6,170 nt of DNA from CAWJHE01 sp964614855 (GTDB taxonomy: Bacteria; Chloroflexota; Anaerolineae; Anaerolineales; UBA4823), in the NCBI GenBank assembly GCA_964614855.1, contig CAZTMX010000171.1:1-6170 (forward strand), in the 5' to 3' direction. Positions 1-5,867 of the stretch are shown piece after piece. Under the pieces are notes generated by a model. The model was not told the DNA's origin. It did not search any database and saw only the letters and a list, made by a program, of their open reading frames with translations. The translations under genes were made by a program, and so were the position numbers. Numbering within the stretch: the first letter of the stretch is position 1; each line of letters begins with the position of its first letter.

Positions 1-1
1 G

Positions 2-592
2 CCGTTTTCAAAAGCTATCAAGATTGGGCTGTTTTTTGCCTTGGTTGGCGGTACCATTGTTGGTTTGAGTGACGCCTGTGTGCTAAACGGTGGATCTGTT
101 ACTTGCCCTGCGATAAGCGAGTTTATCAATGGCAGAGCTTTTTTGGGTGATTTGCTGGCACTCACAGGGGCGATTATGGCAGCTGGTTATATGATCATCG
201 GACGTAAATTGCGGGCGCGAGTTTCTCTGGCAAGTTATATTTTCCTGGTGTATGGCATGGCTGCCATCATCTTGGTGGTGATCATGCTGCTGGCGGGGGA
301 AAGCCCGCTTGGCATATCCGCCGTGACACTCCTTTGGATTCTTTTATTAGCGCTTATCCCACAACTTCTGGGTCACTCGATCTTCAATTGGGCATTAGGG
401 TATCTATCAGCGGGTTTTGTGTCGATCACCTTGCTGGGTGAACCGATAGGTTCTACCATACTGGCATATATCCTGCTGGATGAAGCGCCAACTTTGCTCA
501 AGGTATTTGGTGCTATACTTATTTTGACCGGCATCGCGATTGCATCCCGTAGAGATACACCTGTGCCACCACCGGAGAGCAAGACGGATTAG
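2..592 (+). CDS. EamA/DMT-family membrane transporter, C-terminal part (5' end outside window)
   Basis: The frame is open from the left edge with no stop, so the gene begins outside the window; about 196 C-terminal residues are present. They form a run of hydrophobic helices separated by short loops, typical of the second EamA repeat of drug/metabolite transporters. A first hydrophobic stretch (GLFFALVGGTIVGL) is followed by a polar loop with two cysteines, and then by about five helices. The last helices carry the family-like pattern GHSIFNWALGYLSAGFVS, then LLGEPIGSTILAYILLDE, and a final helix ILTGIAIASRR. The C-terminus is a short charged, proline-rich cytoplasmic tail. DMT proteins of this kind export or import small metabolites across the inner membrane; the substrate cannot be read from the sequence. 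A TTG at 41 could act as a start but would cut a helix, so I treat the gene as truncated by the window. ftsK follows 54 bases later on the same strand and could be co-transcribed. Confidence 0.88.
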   Translation, partial: PFSKAIKIGLFFALVGGTIVGLSDACVLNGGSVTCPAISEFINGRAFLGDLLALTGAIMAAGYMIIGRKLRARVSLASYIFLVYGMAAIILVVIMLLAGESPLGISAVTLLWILLLALIPQLLGHSIFNWALGYLSAGFVSITLLGEPIGSTILAYILLDEAPTLLKVFGAILILTGIAIASRRDTPVPPPESKTD

Positions 593-646
593 AAATATTA
601 AAGTTGATCAATTACAAACTGCTATAAAGTGGATCGGTTTCTTAGA

Positions 647-2908
647 ATGACACAAAATAGCCCACCAAAACCTGCACCCACTCCGGATGCAGAACCAAAT
701 AAATCGCCGGCTGAAAATCTGCTCCGCCTGTTGACAATTCTGCAGCGCTACGCTTGGGATTTTCTTGGCATTCTCCTCCTTGCCCTGGCATTGATGACTG
801 CCCTGGCAGTGATTTTTCCTGGGCTCTCCAGTGGAGTATTAAGTTGGTGGGCCAGGTTGCTCCAAGTCTGGTTTGGTTGGGGATTTGTGTGGCCAATACT
901 CGGGTTGGCAACCCTGGGGTTTTGGTTGATGCGTTACGGCGGGCAAACCAGACCCAATAGCTCCTTTTGGGGGCGGGCGTTATTGCTTGAGCTGGGCGCT
1001 TTTGCCACCCTGGCGTTTCTCTCTGCTGTAGGTGGCACATCCCTGGATCGAGCGGAAGCCGGGTTGGACGGCGGAAGAATAGGTTGGGGGATCGTGGTTC
1101 TGCTGCGAGCTGTATTGGAGCCGTTGAACCTGGGCTCAAGTTTCTGGATAGCTTTGTTTACTGCCCTGTTAGGGCTATTTTGTATAATTTCCGGCCTGGG
1201 TTTTATGAGGCCGCTCATTCTGTGGTCGCGGCGTTTTGCCCAAACGCAATCTGGAGTTGACCACGACCAGGTGGGGGTCGATCCGGTTGTTAGCGAAATG
1301 CCAATGGGCGGTGGCGAGTCATCCCTGGTGAAAGCGGAGAACCAACGCAAACGCCAGCCTGCTCTGCCTGCACAATTTCGCAAGAATTTTAAAATCCAAT
1401 CAGAAACATCTGATAATTCTTCGGCGCCGCCGCAGCGCGATGAACGACTGCCAAGCTTAGACCTGCTGGTAAACGAACCATTTAGCCGCCCGGATGAACG
1501 CAATATCAACATGACTGCCGGGATGATTGAGAAGACACTGGCAGAATTTGGTATCCCCGCCCGGGTCGTGGGGTTTCGGGTTGGGCCGACCGTGACTCAG
1601 TTTGCCATCGAACCGGGCTATCTTGAGAAGGATAAATCGGATCCTGAAGGGGAGCAAAACCGCCAAAAAGTGCGTGTGGCGCAAATTTCCTCGCTGGGGC
1701 GGGATCTTGCCCTGGCCCTGGCGGCAGATCGCTTGAGGATTGAAGCGCCTGTACCCGGTCGCCCGTATGTGGGGATCGAGGTGCCCAATACCCGCTCAAG
1801 TGTCGTGCGCTTGCGCCCCATCCTGGAAACCGAAAACTTTTATAAAAACCCCTCACAGCTATCCATCGCTTTGGGTCGAGATGTATCCGGCCAACCGGTT
1901 GTCGCTGACCTGAGTCGCATGCCGCATTTGTTAATAGCGGGGACTACCGGTTCAGGAAAATCGGTCTGTATTGCTGCTTTGACGACCTGCCTGGTGATGA
2001 ATAACACACCGGAAGATTTACGGCTGGTGATGATCGATCCAAAGATGGTGGAACTGGTTCGCTTTAACGGATTGCCGCATCTTTATGGGAAAGTCGAGAC
2101 GGATCTGGAACGAATTTTAGCTGTGCTGCGCTGGACCGTTGCCGAAATGGACAGGCGCTACAAAGTGCTTGAGGCATCGAAGTCACGCAATATCGACACA
2201 CACAACCGCAAAGTTCGCCGTAAAAAGGGGGAAGAAACCATGCCGCACCTGGTGGTGATGATCGATGAGCTGGCTGACTTAATGATGTCCGCACCTGACC
2301 AAACCGAACACAACCTTGTGCGACTGGCACAGATGGCGCGAGCGGTGGGCATTCACCTGGTGGTTGCCACGCAAAGACCCAGTACAGATGTGGTGACCGG
2401 GTTGATCAAGGCGAATTTTCCGGCGCGCATTTCTTTCGCTGTTGCTTCGTCGGTTGATTCGCGCGTCATCCTGGACACACCTGGTGCAGAGGCGCTTCTG
2501 GGGCGTGGGGATATGCTCTTTGTGCCTCCGGAATCATCGGGACCGGTGCGCATCCAGGGTGTGATGATCAGCGATCCGGAAGTAGAACGCGTGATCACCT
2601 TCTGGCAGAAAAGCCTGGCAGAAGGTGCAGACCCGGAGAAAGCGCCGTGGGATGAAATGATCGAACAGGAATCGGTTTTAGCTGACAGGGATAACCTGGT
2701 TGAGCGGGCAATCCAAATTGTGCGCCAAACCCAACGCGCCAGCGCTTCTATGCTTCAGCGCAGGTTGCGCATTGGATACCCGCGGGCAGCGCGCCTGATC
2801 GATGAATTGGAAGATCTTGGCGTGATTGGCGAAGCAGTCAGCGGCGGCAGGGAGCGCGAAGTGCTGCTCGAGCGTGAAGAAGCTTCTGAAGATGACATCG
2901 AAGAATGA
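647..2908 (+). CDS. ftsK: DNA translocase FtsK/SpoIIIE family
   Basis: Complete gene of 753 residues from ATG 647. The N-terminus has about four membrane segments (roughly residues 37-57, 77-95, 110-128, 166-187), then a short polar linker of about 80 residues. The motor region begins near residue 285 with the alpha-domain signature GPTVTQFAIEPG. Walker A is GTTGSGKS at 432-439 and Walker B is LVVMIDELAD at 535-544 (Asp540, Glu541). The C-terminal winged-helix gamma domain, about 682-735, contains RRLRIGYPRAARLIDELEDLG, the part that in this family reads polar KOPS/SRS sites. FtsK-family motors are hexameric, ATP-driven and septum-anchored; they move the terminus region of the chromosome during division and, in many bacteria, activate XerCD at dif. 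The linker is short, so the overall shape is closer to SpoIIIE than to E. coli FtsK. An in-frame GTG at 629 would add six residues (MDRFLR). Neither start has a recognisable Shine-Dalgarno sequence; ATG 647 is preferred only for its codon. No xer gene or dif site is visible. Confidence 0.96.
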   Translation: MTQNSPPKPAPTPDAEPNKSPAENLLRLLTILQRYAWDFLGILLLALALMTALAVIFPGLSSGVLSWWARLLQVWFGWGFVWPILGLATLGFWLMRYGGQTRPNSSFWGRALLLELGAFATLAFLSAVGGTSLDRAEAGLDGGRIGWGIVVLLRAVLEPLNLGSSFWIALFTALLGLFCIISGLGFMRPLILWSRRFAQTQSGVDHDQVGVDPVVSEMPMGGGESSLVKAENQRKRQPALPAQFRKNFKIQSETSDNSSAPPQRDERLPSLDLLVNEPFSRPDERNINMTAGMIEKTLAEFGIPARVVGFRVGPTVTQFAIEPGYLEKDKSDPEGEQNRQKVRVAQISSLGRDLALALAADRLRIEAPVPGRPYVGIEVPNTRSSVVRLRPILETENFYKNPSQLSIALGRDVSGQPVVADLSRMPHLLIAGTTGSGKSVCIAALTTCLVMNNTPEDLRLVMIDPKMVELVRFNGLPHLYGKVETDLERILAVLRWTVAEMDRRYKVLEASKSRNIDTHNRKVRRKKGEETMPHLVVMIDELADLMMSAPDQTEHNLVRLAQMARAVGIHLVVATQRPSTDVVTGLIKANFPARISFAVASSVDSRVILDTPGAEALLGRGDMLFVPPESSGPVRIQGVMISDPEVERVITFWQKSLAEGADPEKAPWDEMIEQESVLADRDNLVERAIQIVRQTQRASASMLQRRLRIGYPRAARLIDELEDLGVIGEAVSGGREREVLLEREEASEDDIEE

Positions 2909-2941
2909 TTGAACGCCTGGGTTGATTGAGAACGGTTTGAT

Positions 2942-3874
2942 TTATGCTTGTTTTTCAGCCAATTGGAACAGCCGATTAGCATAATCTTCGATCAAAGGGT
3001 GTAACGCCAGTTTCTGCAGCCAATCGAGCGGGATATCGCTCTCACCGTAATAAGCTCCGGCCAGTTGTCCAAATATCGCCCCGGATGTATCTGCATCATC
3101 TCCCAGGTTAACCACAAGTAAACAGCCTTCACGAAATGAACTGCAGCGATAAAATGCCCACAGTGCTGCCTCGAGGGATTTCACCACATAACCGTCCGCA
3201 CGAATTATCGGTGGGTCAAAAGGTTTATAGGAACCGCAAGCGATCTCATCGATCTGTTTTTCCAGGCGATGGCGCTCCCAGTAACCAGGGATGGGGCAGT
3301 AGCGTTCTGATAGCAGGGTATCCTTGTCGACGCCTTGGAGCGCGCCAATGATTAAACCGGCGAAATATTGGCAGGCATCTACCGCAGCTTCTGCGCCGTG
3401 CGTTGTTCTTGAGCTTTGAGCAGCATAGTAGAGGGCTAGAGAGGGGTCGTTTGCATAAGCCATTGGCACAGGCGCCAGGCGCATAAGCGAGCCGTTTCCG
3501 GCTGTCATTGGATCGCTCACACCGCTGTAGGGGTTTCCACTGCGTTCGTATCGTTGCAAAGCGCGGCTCACGGTGCCGCCTACATCGAATACGCGGTTAT
3601 TACTGGATAAATACCCGTGGCGGTACCAGCGCATGTAACGATCCATCTGATCGTGCGCATCAAAACCTTCTTTTTCGATCAGGCTTTCAGCCAGGCATAA
3701 AGCCATGGATGTGTCATCTGTCCACTGCCCGGGTTCTAAATCAAAAGGCCCACCACCAACCATGTCATCTAACGGTGAGAACATGCCTGGTGATTGGAAT
3801 TCTAATGTTGTTCCTACTGCATCGCCCGCGGCTAAACCAAGCAGGCAGCCCCGGTATCTTTCAATTAATTCCAC
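2942..3874 (-). CDS. ADP-ribosylglycohydrolase family protein (DraG/ARH-like)
   Basis: 310 residues from GTG 3874. Family motifs appear in order: GLAAGDAVGTTLEF near the N-terminus, GQWTDDTSMAL (WTDDTS at 51-56), NGSLMRLAPVP (127-137), TTHGAEAAVDA, and GDDADTSGAIFGQLAGAYYG (GDDADT at 258-263). In DraG and ARH3 the two aspartate-rich motifs bind the divalent metal pair needed to remove ADP-ribose from a modified side chain or other acceptor, so the enzyme looks catalytically intact. Length is normal for the family. It has no signal peptide and is probably cytoplasmic. A TTG at 3886 would add four residues, but the GAGG ribosome-binding site lies right after it and is correctly spaced for the GTG, which decides the start. 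The gene converges on ftsK with a 33-base gap. No ADP-ribosyltransferase, macrodomain or nitrogenase gene is nearby, so the substrate is unknown; it should not be called draG on this evidence. Confidence 0.93.
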   Translation of the reverse strand: MELIERYRGCLLGLAAGDAVGTTLEFQSPGMFSPLDDMVGGGPFDLEPGQWTDDTSMALCLAESLIEKEGFDAHDQMDRYMRWYRHGYLSSNNRVFDVGGTVSRALQRYERSGNPYSGVSDPMTAGNGSLMRLAPVPMAYANDPSLALYYAAQSSRTTHGAEAAVDACQYFAGLIIGALQGVDKDTLLSERYCPIPGYWERHRLEKQIDEIACGSYKPFDPPIIRADGYVVKSLEAALWAFYRCSSFREGCLLVVNLGDDADTSGAIFGQLAGAYYGESDIPLDWLQKLALHPLIEDYANRLFQLAEKQA

Positions 3875-3880
3875 TGCAAT

Positions 3881-3884
3881 CCTC
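3881..3884 (-). promoter_or_regulatory. Ribosome-binding site deciding the GTG start of the glycohydrolase
   Basis: GAGG on the minus strand, six bases before GTG 3874. It lies immediately inside the alternative TTG start (3886), which therefore has no upstream Shine-Dalgarno sequence of its own. This makes the shorter 310-residue product the better model. Confidence 0.6.
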
Positions 3885-3914
3885 AAAAATGCGACTAGAT
3901 TAACCTGAAAGTTG

Positions 3915-3920
3915 ATTATA
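3915..3920 (-). promoter_or_regulatory. Probable -10 box (TATAAT) for the glycohydrolase gene
   Basis: A perfect TATAAT on the minus strand, about 41 bases before the GTG start, giving a leader of roughly 34 bases. No convincing -35 hexamer is found at 16-18 bases. A GTGACA (5 of 6 to consensus) lies at 3942-3947, but its 21-base spacer is too long. The area upstream is occupied by the terminator hairpin of the preceding gene. The call rests on the -10 alone. Confidence 0.45.
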
Positions 3921-3921
3921 C

Positions 3922-3957
3922 AACGAAACAGAGAACCCGCCTGTCACGAGTTCTCTG
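3922..3957 (-). terminator. Intrinsic terminator of the yceI-like gene
   Basis: On the minus strand CAGAGAAC (3957-3950) pairs perfectly with GTTCTCTG (3936-3929). Two further pairs (a G-U wobble and a C-G) can close inward to leave a loop of about nine bases. The stem is followed by TTTCGTT, a weak, interrupted U-tract. It starts 46 bases after the stop codon of the YceI-domain gene and is the only strong hairpin in the intergenic region. On the plus strand the stem is not followed by T residues, so it is read as unidirectional. Confidence 0.6.
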
Positions 3958-3972
3958 CGTAATAAAAATGTT

Positions 3973-3987
3973 GAGGGGGTTAAAATG
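3973..3987 (-). promoter_or_regulatory. 3'UTR segment complementary to the gene's own ribosome-binding site
   Basis: Between the yceI-like stop codon (4004) and the terminator stem, the minus-strand transcript contains CATTTTAACCCCCTC. Its first 11 bases are the exact complement of GGGTTAAAATG at 4803-4793, which covers part of the Shine-Dalgarno sequence and the whole start codon of the same gene. The final CCCTC can alternatively pair with the leader GAGGG if two C residues are bulged out. On DNA the two copies form an 11-bp inverted repeat flanking the gene. Regulatory function is inferred, not shown. Confidence 0.35.
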
Positions 3988-4003
3988 GTCTACTCAATTC
4001 AGT

Positions 4004-4795
4004 TTACTTTGAGTTCAACTCCAGATCGATCTCCAGCGTAATCTCCTCGCCTACATTGGCAACAAATGGGACATCTGGGATGTTTAGATCAAAATCAGTT
4101 CTTCGGATGATTGCCGTGGCAAATCCTGTGAGCTGGTCAAGCGAATTACTCGTGATGCTGATGTCAAAGGTTACCGGTTTTGTAACATCTCGGATACTGA
4201 GTTCGCCTTCCACCTGAAAGGTGTATGTTTTGGATATTTCCCCGGTACCTTGCAAGCCGATCACCCTGGTGGGCAAAAAGCGAATGTATTCATTTTGGTC
4301 GGTAAATAATATTCGATTACGTATCGCCTGGTTGCGCCGTTCATCGTCAGTGGCAAGGGTTCGAGCATTGATTAATATTTCTCCAACCCTGGCACTGCTG
4401 AGATCTGTAATGTCCAGTGCTACTTGCCCGGCAACCTGGCTGGTTATGCCAATTACATCTTTTGGTTCACCGCGCAGAAGCTCGTAGATAATAAACCGGG
4501 CTTCTGATCCATCCTGGCTGATTTCAAAAATCCTGGTGGACGACTCTGCTGGGTTCTCTGTTTGCACAGGTTGTAATGCAGTGGAGGGGGAGACTGTTGT
4601 GCTGGTGTCAGGTGTCTCCTCACGGGCTGGAGCCTGTGTAGCGAGATAAGGTTCTGCAACAGCCAGAGTAGGTGCGGTGATAAGCTCGCTTGCGCTTTCT
4701 GTATCACCCAGGACCCAGTTATAAAGCCAGAAACCACCGGTGACCGCAAGAACTAGCGCCACAATACCAATGGTGAGAAGGGATTTGATTTTCAT
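4004..4795 (-). CDS. Membrane-anchored YceI-like domain protein
   Basis: 263 residues from ATG 4795, preceded by GAGGG six bases upstream. Residues 7-29 form one hydrophobic segment after a Lys-containing N-terminus. There is no lipobox and no obvious signal-peptidase site, so it is probably an uncleaved anchor with the rest outside the membrane. Residues 31-87 are a low-complexity Ala/Thr/Ser/Pro/Glu linker. Residues about 88-261 are a YceI-like domain: a VAGQVALDITDLSS strand pair, the NQAIRNRILFTDQNEYIRF segment corresponding to the family's R-x-x-x-FF-D-x-x-x-YP-x-x-x-F region, GELSIRDVTKPVTFDI (family GxLTIxGVTKPVT) and RTDFDL (family R-x-DFG). YceI proteins are lipocalin-like beta-barrels; some bind isoprenoid lipids, and many are induced by stress, but the ligand here is unknown. 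Some usual positions differ (NQAIRN where HLRS is common). It appears monocistronic, with its own promoter and terminator. Confidence 0.9.
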   Translation of the reverse strand: MKIKSLLTIGIVALVLAVTGGFWLYNWVLGDTESASELITAPTLAVAEPYLATQAPAREETPDTSTTVSPSTALQPVQTENPAESSTRIFEISQDGSEARFIIYELLRGEPKDVIGITSQVAGQVALDITDLSSARVGEILINARTLATDDERRNQAIRNRILFTDQNEYIRFLPTRVIGLQGTGEISKTYTFQVEGELSIRDVTKPVTFDISITSNSLDQLTGFATAIIRRTDFDLNIPDVPFVANVGEEITLEIDLELNSK

Positions 4796-4862
4796 TTTAA
4801 CCCTCGTCTAAATTCGATAGAATATCCAAGTTACGTGCTAATAATGCGATAAACTTGATAAT

Positions 4863-4891
4863 ATTATACCGAATATGGACGATGGGTTATC
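4863..4891 (-). promoter_or_regulatory. Probable promoter of the yceI-like gene
   Basis: A perfect TATAAT -10 box on the minus strand (4868-4863) lies about 68 bases before ATG 4795, predicting a leader of about 60 bases. With a 17-base spacer the -35 position reads GATAAC (4891-4886), a poor match to TTGACA, suggesting a weak promoter or one needing an activator. A perfect palindrome sits directly upstream at 4892-4901. Confidence 0.5.
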
Positions 4892-4901
4892 GCGAATTCG
4901 C
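4892..4901. promoter_or_regulatory. 10-bp palindrome abutting the -35 region, candidate operator
   Basis: GCGAATTCGC is perfectly self-complementary. The symmetry extends outward as TTA (4887-4889) and TAA (4902-4904) if two bases are skipped on one side. Its centre falls at about -41 relative to the start predicted from the TATAAT box, where activators or repressors often bind. No following T-run exists on either strand, so it is not a terminator. Confidence 0.3.
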
Positions 4902-4937
4902 TAAGAGTTCGATTAGATTAACGCTTAAATCACAGGG

Positions 4938-5381
4938 TTAATGACCGTAATCTGTGCCGAGAATGTAATTCTGCAACTGATCGATAGTGCTTTGCTTGCT
5001 AGAAATGATCGTTTCCATGACGTCGCGCATCGACACCACCCCGATCATGTTTTCTCCTTCCTGAACGGGCAGGTGGCGGATGTGATATTTAGTCATCAAT
5101 TCCATGCAATCTTCCAGGGATTGGTTGGGTTGTACGGTTATCATCTTTTTTGTCATAATATCCTGGATGGGGGTGTTTAATGATGATCGCCCCATCAGGA
5201 TGATCTTCCGGCAGTAGTCTCGCTCAGTAAAAATACCCAGCATCTTGTTGCCGTCGCAAATCATCACGGAGCCTACATTGTTCTCTGCCATCAATTGTAG
5301 GGCGCGATAAACTGTATCACCCGGTTCAACCAGCACCATCGAGCCACCGCTACGATTTAAGAGATCTTTTACTGTAATCAT
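4938..5381 (-). CDS. Two-CBS-domain protein
   Basis: 147 residues made almost wholly of a CBS pair (Bateman module). The first CBS covers about 8-66, ending with LGIFTERDYCRKI; the second covers about 74-128, with MTKKMITVQPNQSLEDCMELM and IGVVSMRDVM. The short tail STIDQLQNYILGTDYGH is common in stand-alone CBS proteins. The T/S-x-x-D-type positions near the end of each repeat (TERD, SMRD) are those that contact the ribose of adenine nucleotides in related proteins, so AMP/ATP, SAM or NAD(P)H sensing is plausible. It has no membrane segment or fused enzyme. A strong ribosome-binding site, AAGGAGAAG, precedes the ATG at good spacing, and the gene starts only 18 bases after the hycI stop, so it is probably the last gene of the hydrogenase operon. 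Its direct target cannot be read from the sequence. Confidence 0.92.
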   Translation of the reverse strand: MITVKDLLNRSGGSMVLVEPGDTVYRALQLMAENNVGSVMICDGNKMLGIFTERDYCRKIILMGRSSLNTPIQDIMTKKMITVQPNQSLEDCMELMTKYHIRHLPVQEGENMIGVVSMRDVMETIISSKQSTIDQLQNYILGTDYGH

Positions 5382-5399
5382 TTTCTTCTCCTTACCATC

Positions 5400-5867
5400 T
5401 TATTTCAGGGGTTGGTATGCAGTCCATTGCCAGTTTTCTGAGCGCAGGTCCTCTGCAATTTGTGCAACAGCTTTTTTTACTTCTTCAGACATTGGATAGC
5501 TGAAAGCAACAACCTGGGGTTGTATCCCCAGCAATATTACCTGCGGGACAAACTCACGGATTGCCTCGATCAGATAGCTCAGGGGGAGTGTGTGCGTAGT
5601 GAATAGAAAGGGATCCTGGAGCAGGTCTTCCGAGATCATCCTTATGGTTCCTGCAGGCAGATCCATGTCGCAGGCATCGACGATCATGACGCGCTGCGGT
5701 TGCAGATCGCGCAACTGGTGCAAGACATTTTCAGGAGCTGAGCCGCCGTGTAAGACAACCCAATGATCGGAAGGGTCTTTTTGCAGCATTTGGGCCAACA
5801 GGGTGCCTGCACCATCATCACCCATCATGCCGTTACCAACCGTGAGTAGAATGTTACGGCTCTTCAT
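5400..5867 (-). CDS. hycI: Hydrogenase maturation endopeptidase HycI (peptidase family M52)
   Basis: 155 residues from ATG 5867, nearly the length of E. coli HycI (156). The pattern matches along the whole protein: LLTVGNGMMGDDGAGTLLA, WVVLHGGSAPEN, MIVDACDMDLPAGTIRMI, TTHTLPLSYLIEAI and ILLGIQPQVVAFSYPMSEEVKKAV. The nickel-binding residues known from E. coli HycI (Asp16, Asp62, His90) correspond to Asp18, Asp64 and His92. The enzyme is a cytosolic, nickel-dependent protease that removes a C-terminal peptide from the [NiFe] hydrogenase 3-type large subunit (HycE) after the metal site is built. The GGSAPEN segment and the close full-length match favour HycI over HyaD/HybD/HoxM relatives. The ATG overlaps the hycH stop as ATGA; AAGGG lies right against the start, too close for normal initiation, so translational coupling is likely. 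An upstream TTG at 5942 would add residues absent from the family and overlap hycH widely, and is rejected. Confidence 0.95.
   Translation of the reverse strand: MKSRNILLTVGNGMMGDDGAGTLLAQMLQKDPSDHWVVLHGGSAPENVLHQLRDLQPQRVMIVDACDMDLPAGTIRMISEDLLQDPFLFTTHTLPLSYLIEAIREFVPQVILLGIQPQVVAFSYPMSEEVKKAVAQIAEDLRSENWQWTAYQPLK

Noticed and set aside
604..611. TTGATCAA palindrome between the transporter and ftsK
   Set aside because: Eight bases, AT-rich, expected often by chance, and with no clear promoter geometry.
934..1512. Long minus-strand open frame opposite ftsK
   Set aside because: It lies wholly within the well-supported ftsK gene, has biased Arg/Ser/Pro composition typical of antisense shadows, and resembles no family.
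2909..2941. Possible bidirectional terminator between convergent ftsK and the glycohydrolase
   Set aside because: No stem of useful length followed by a T-run on either strand; only a short direct repeat TGATTGA (2906-2912 and 2923-2929), which is too small to interpret.
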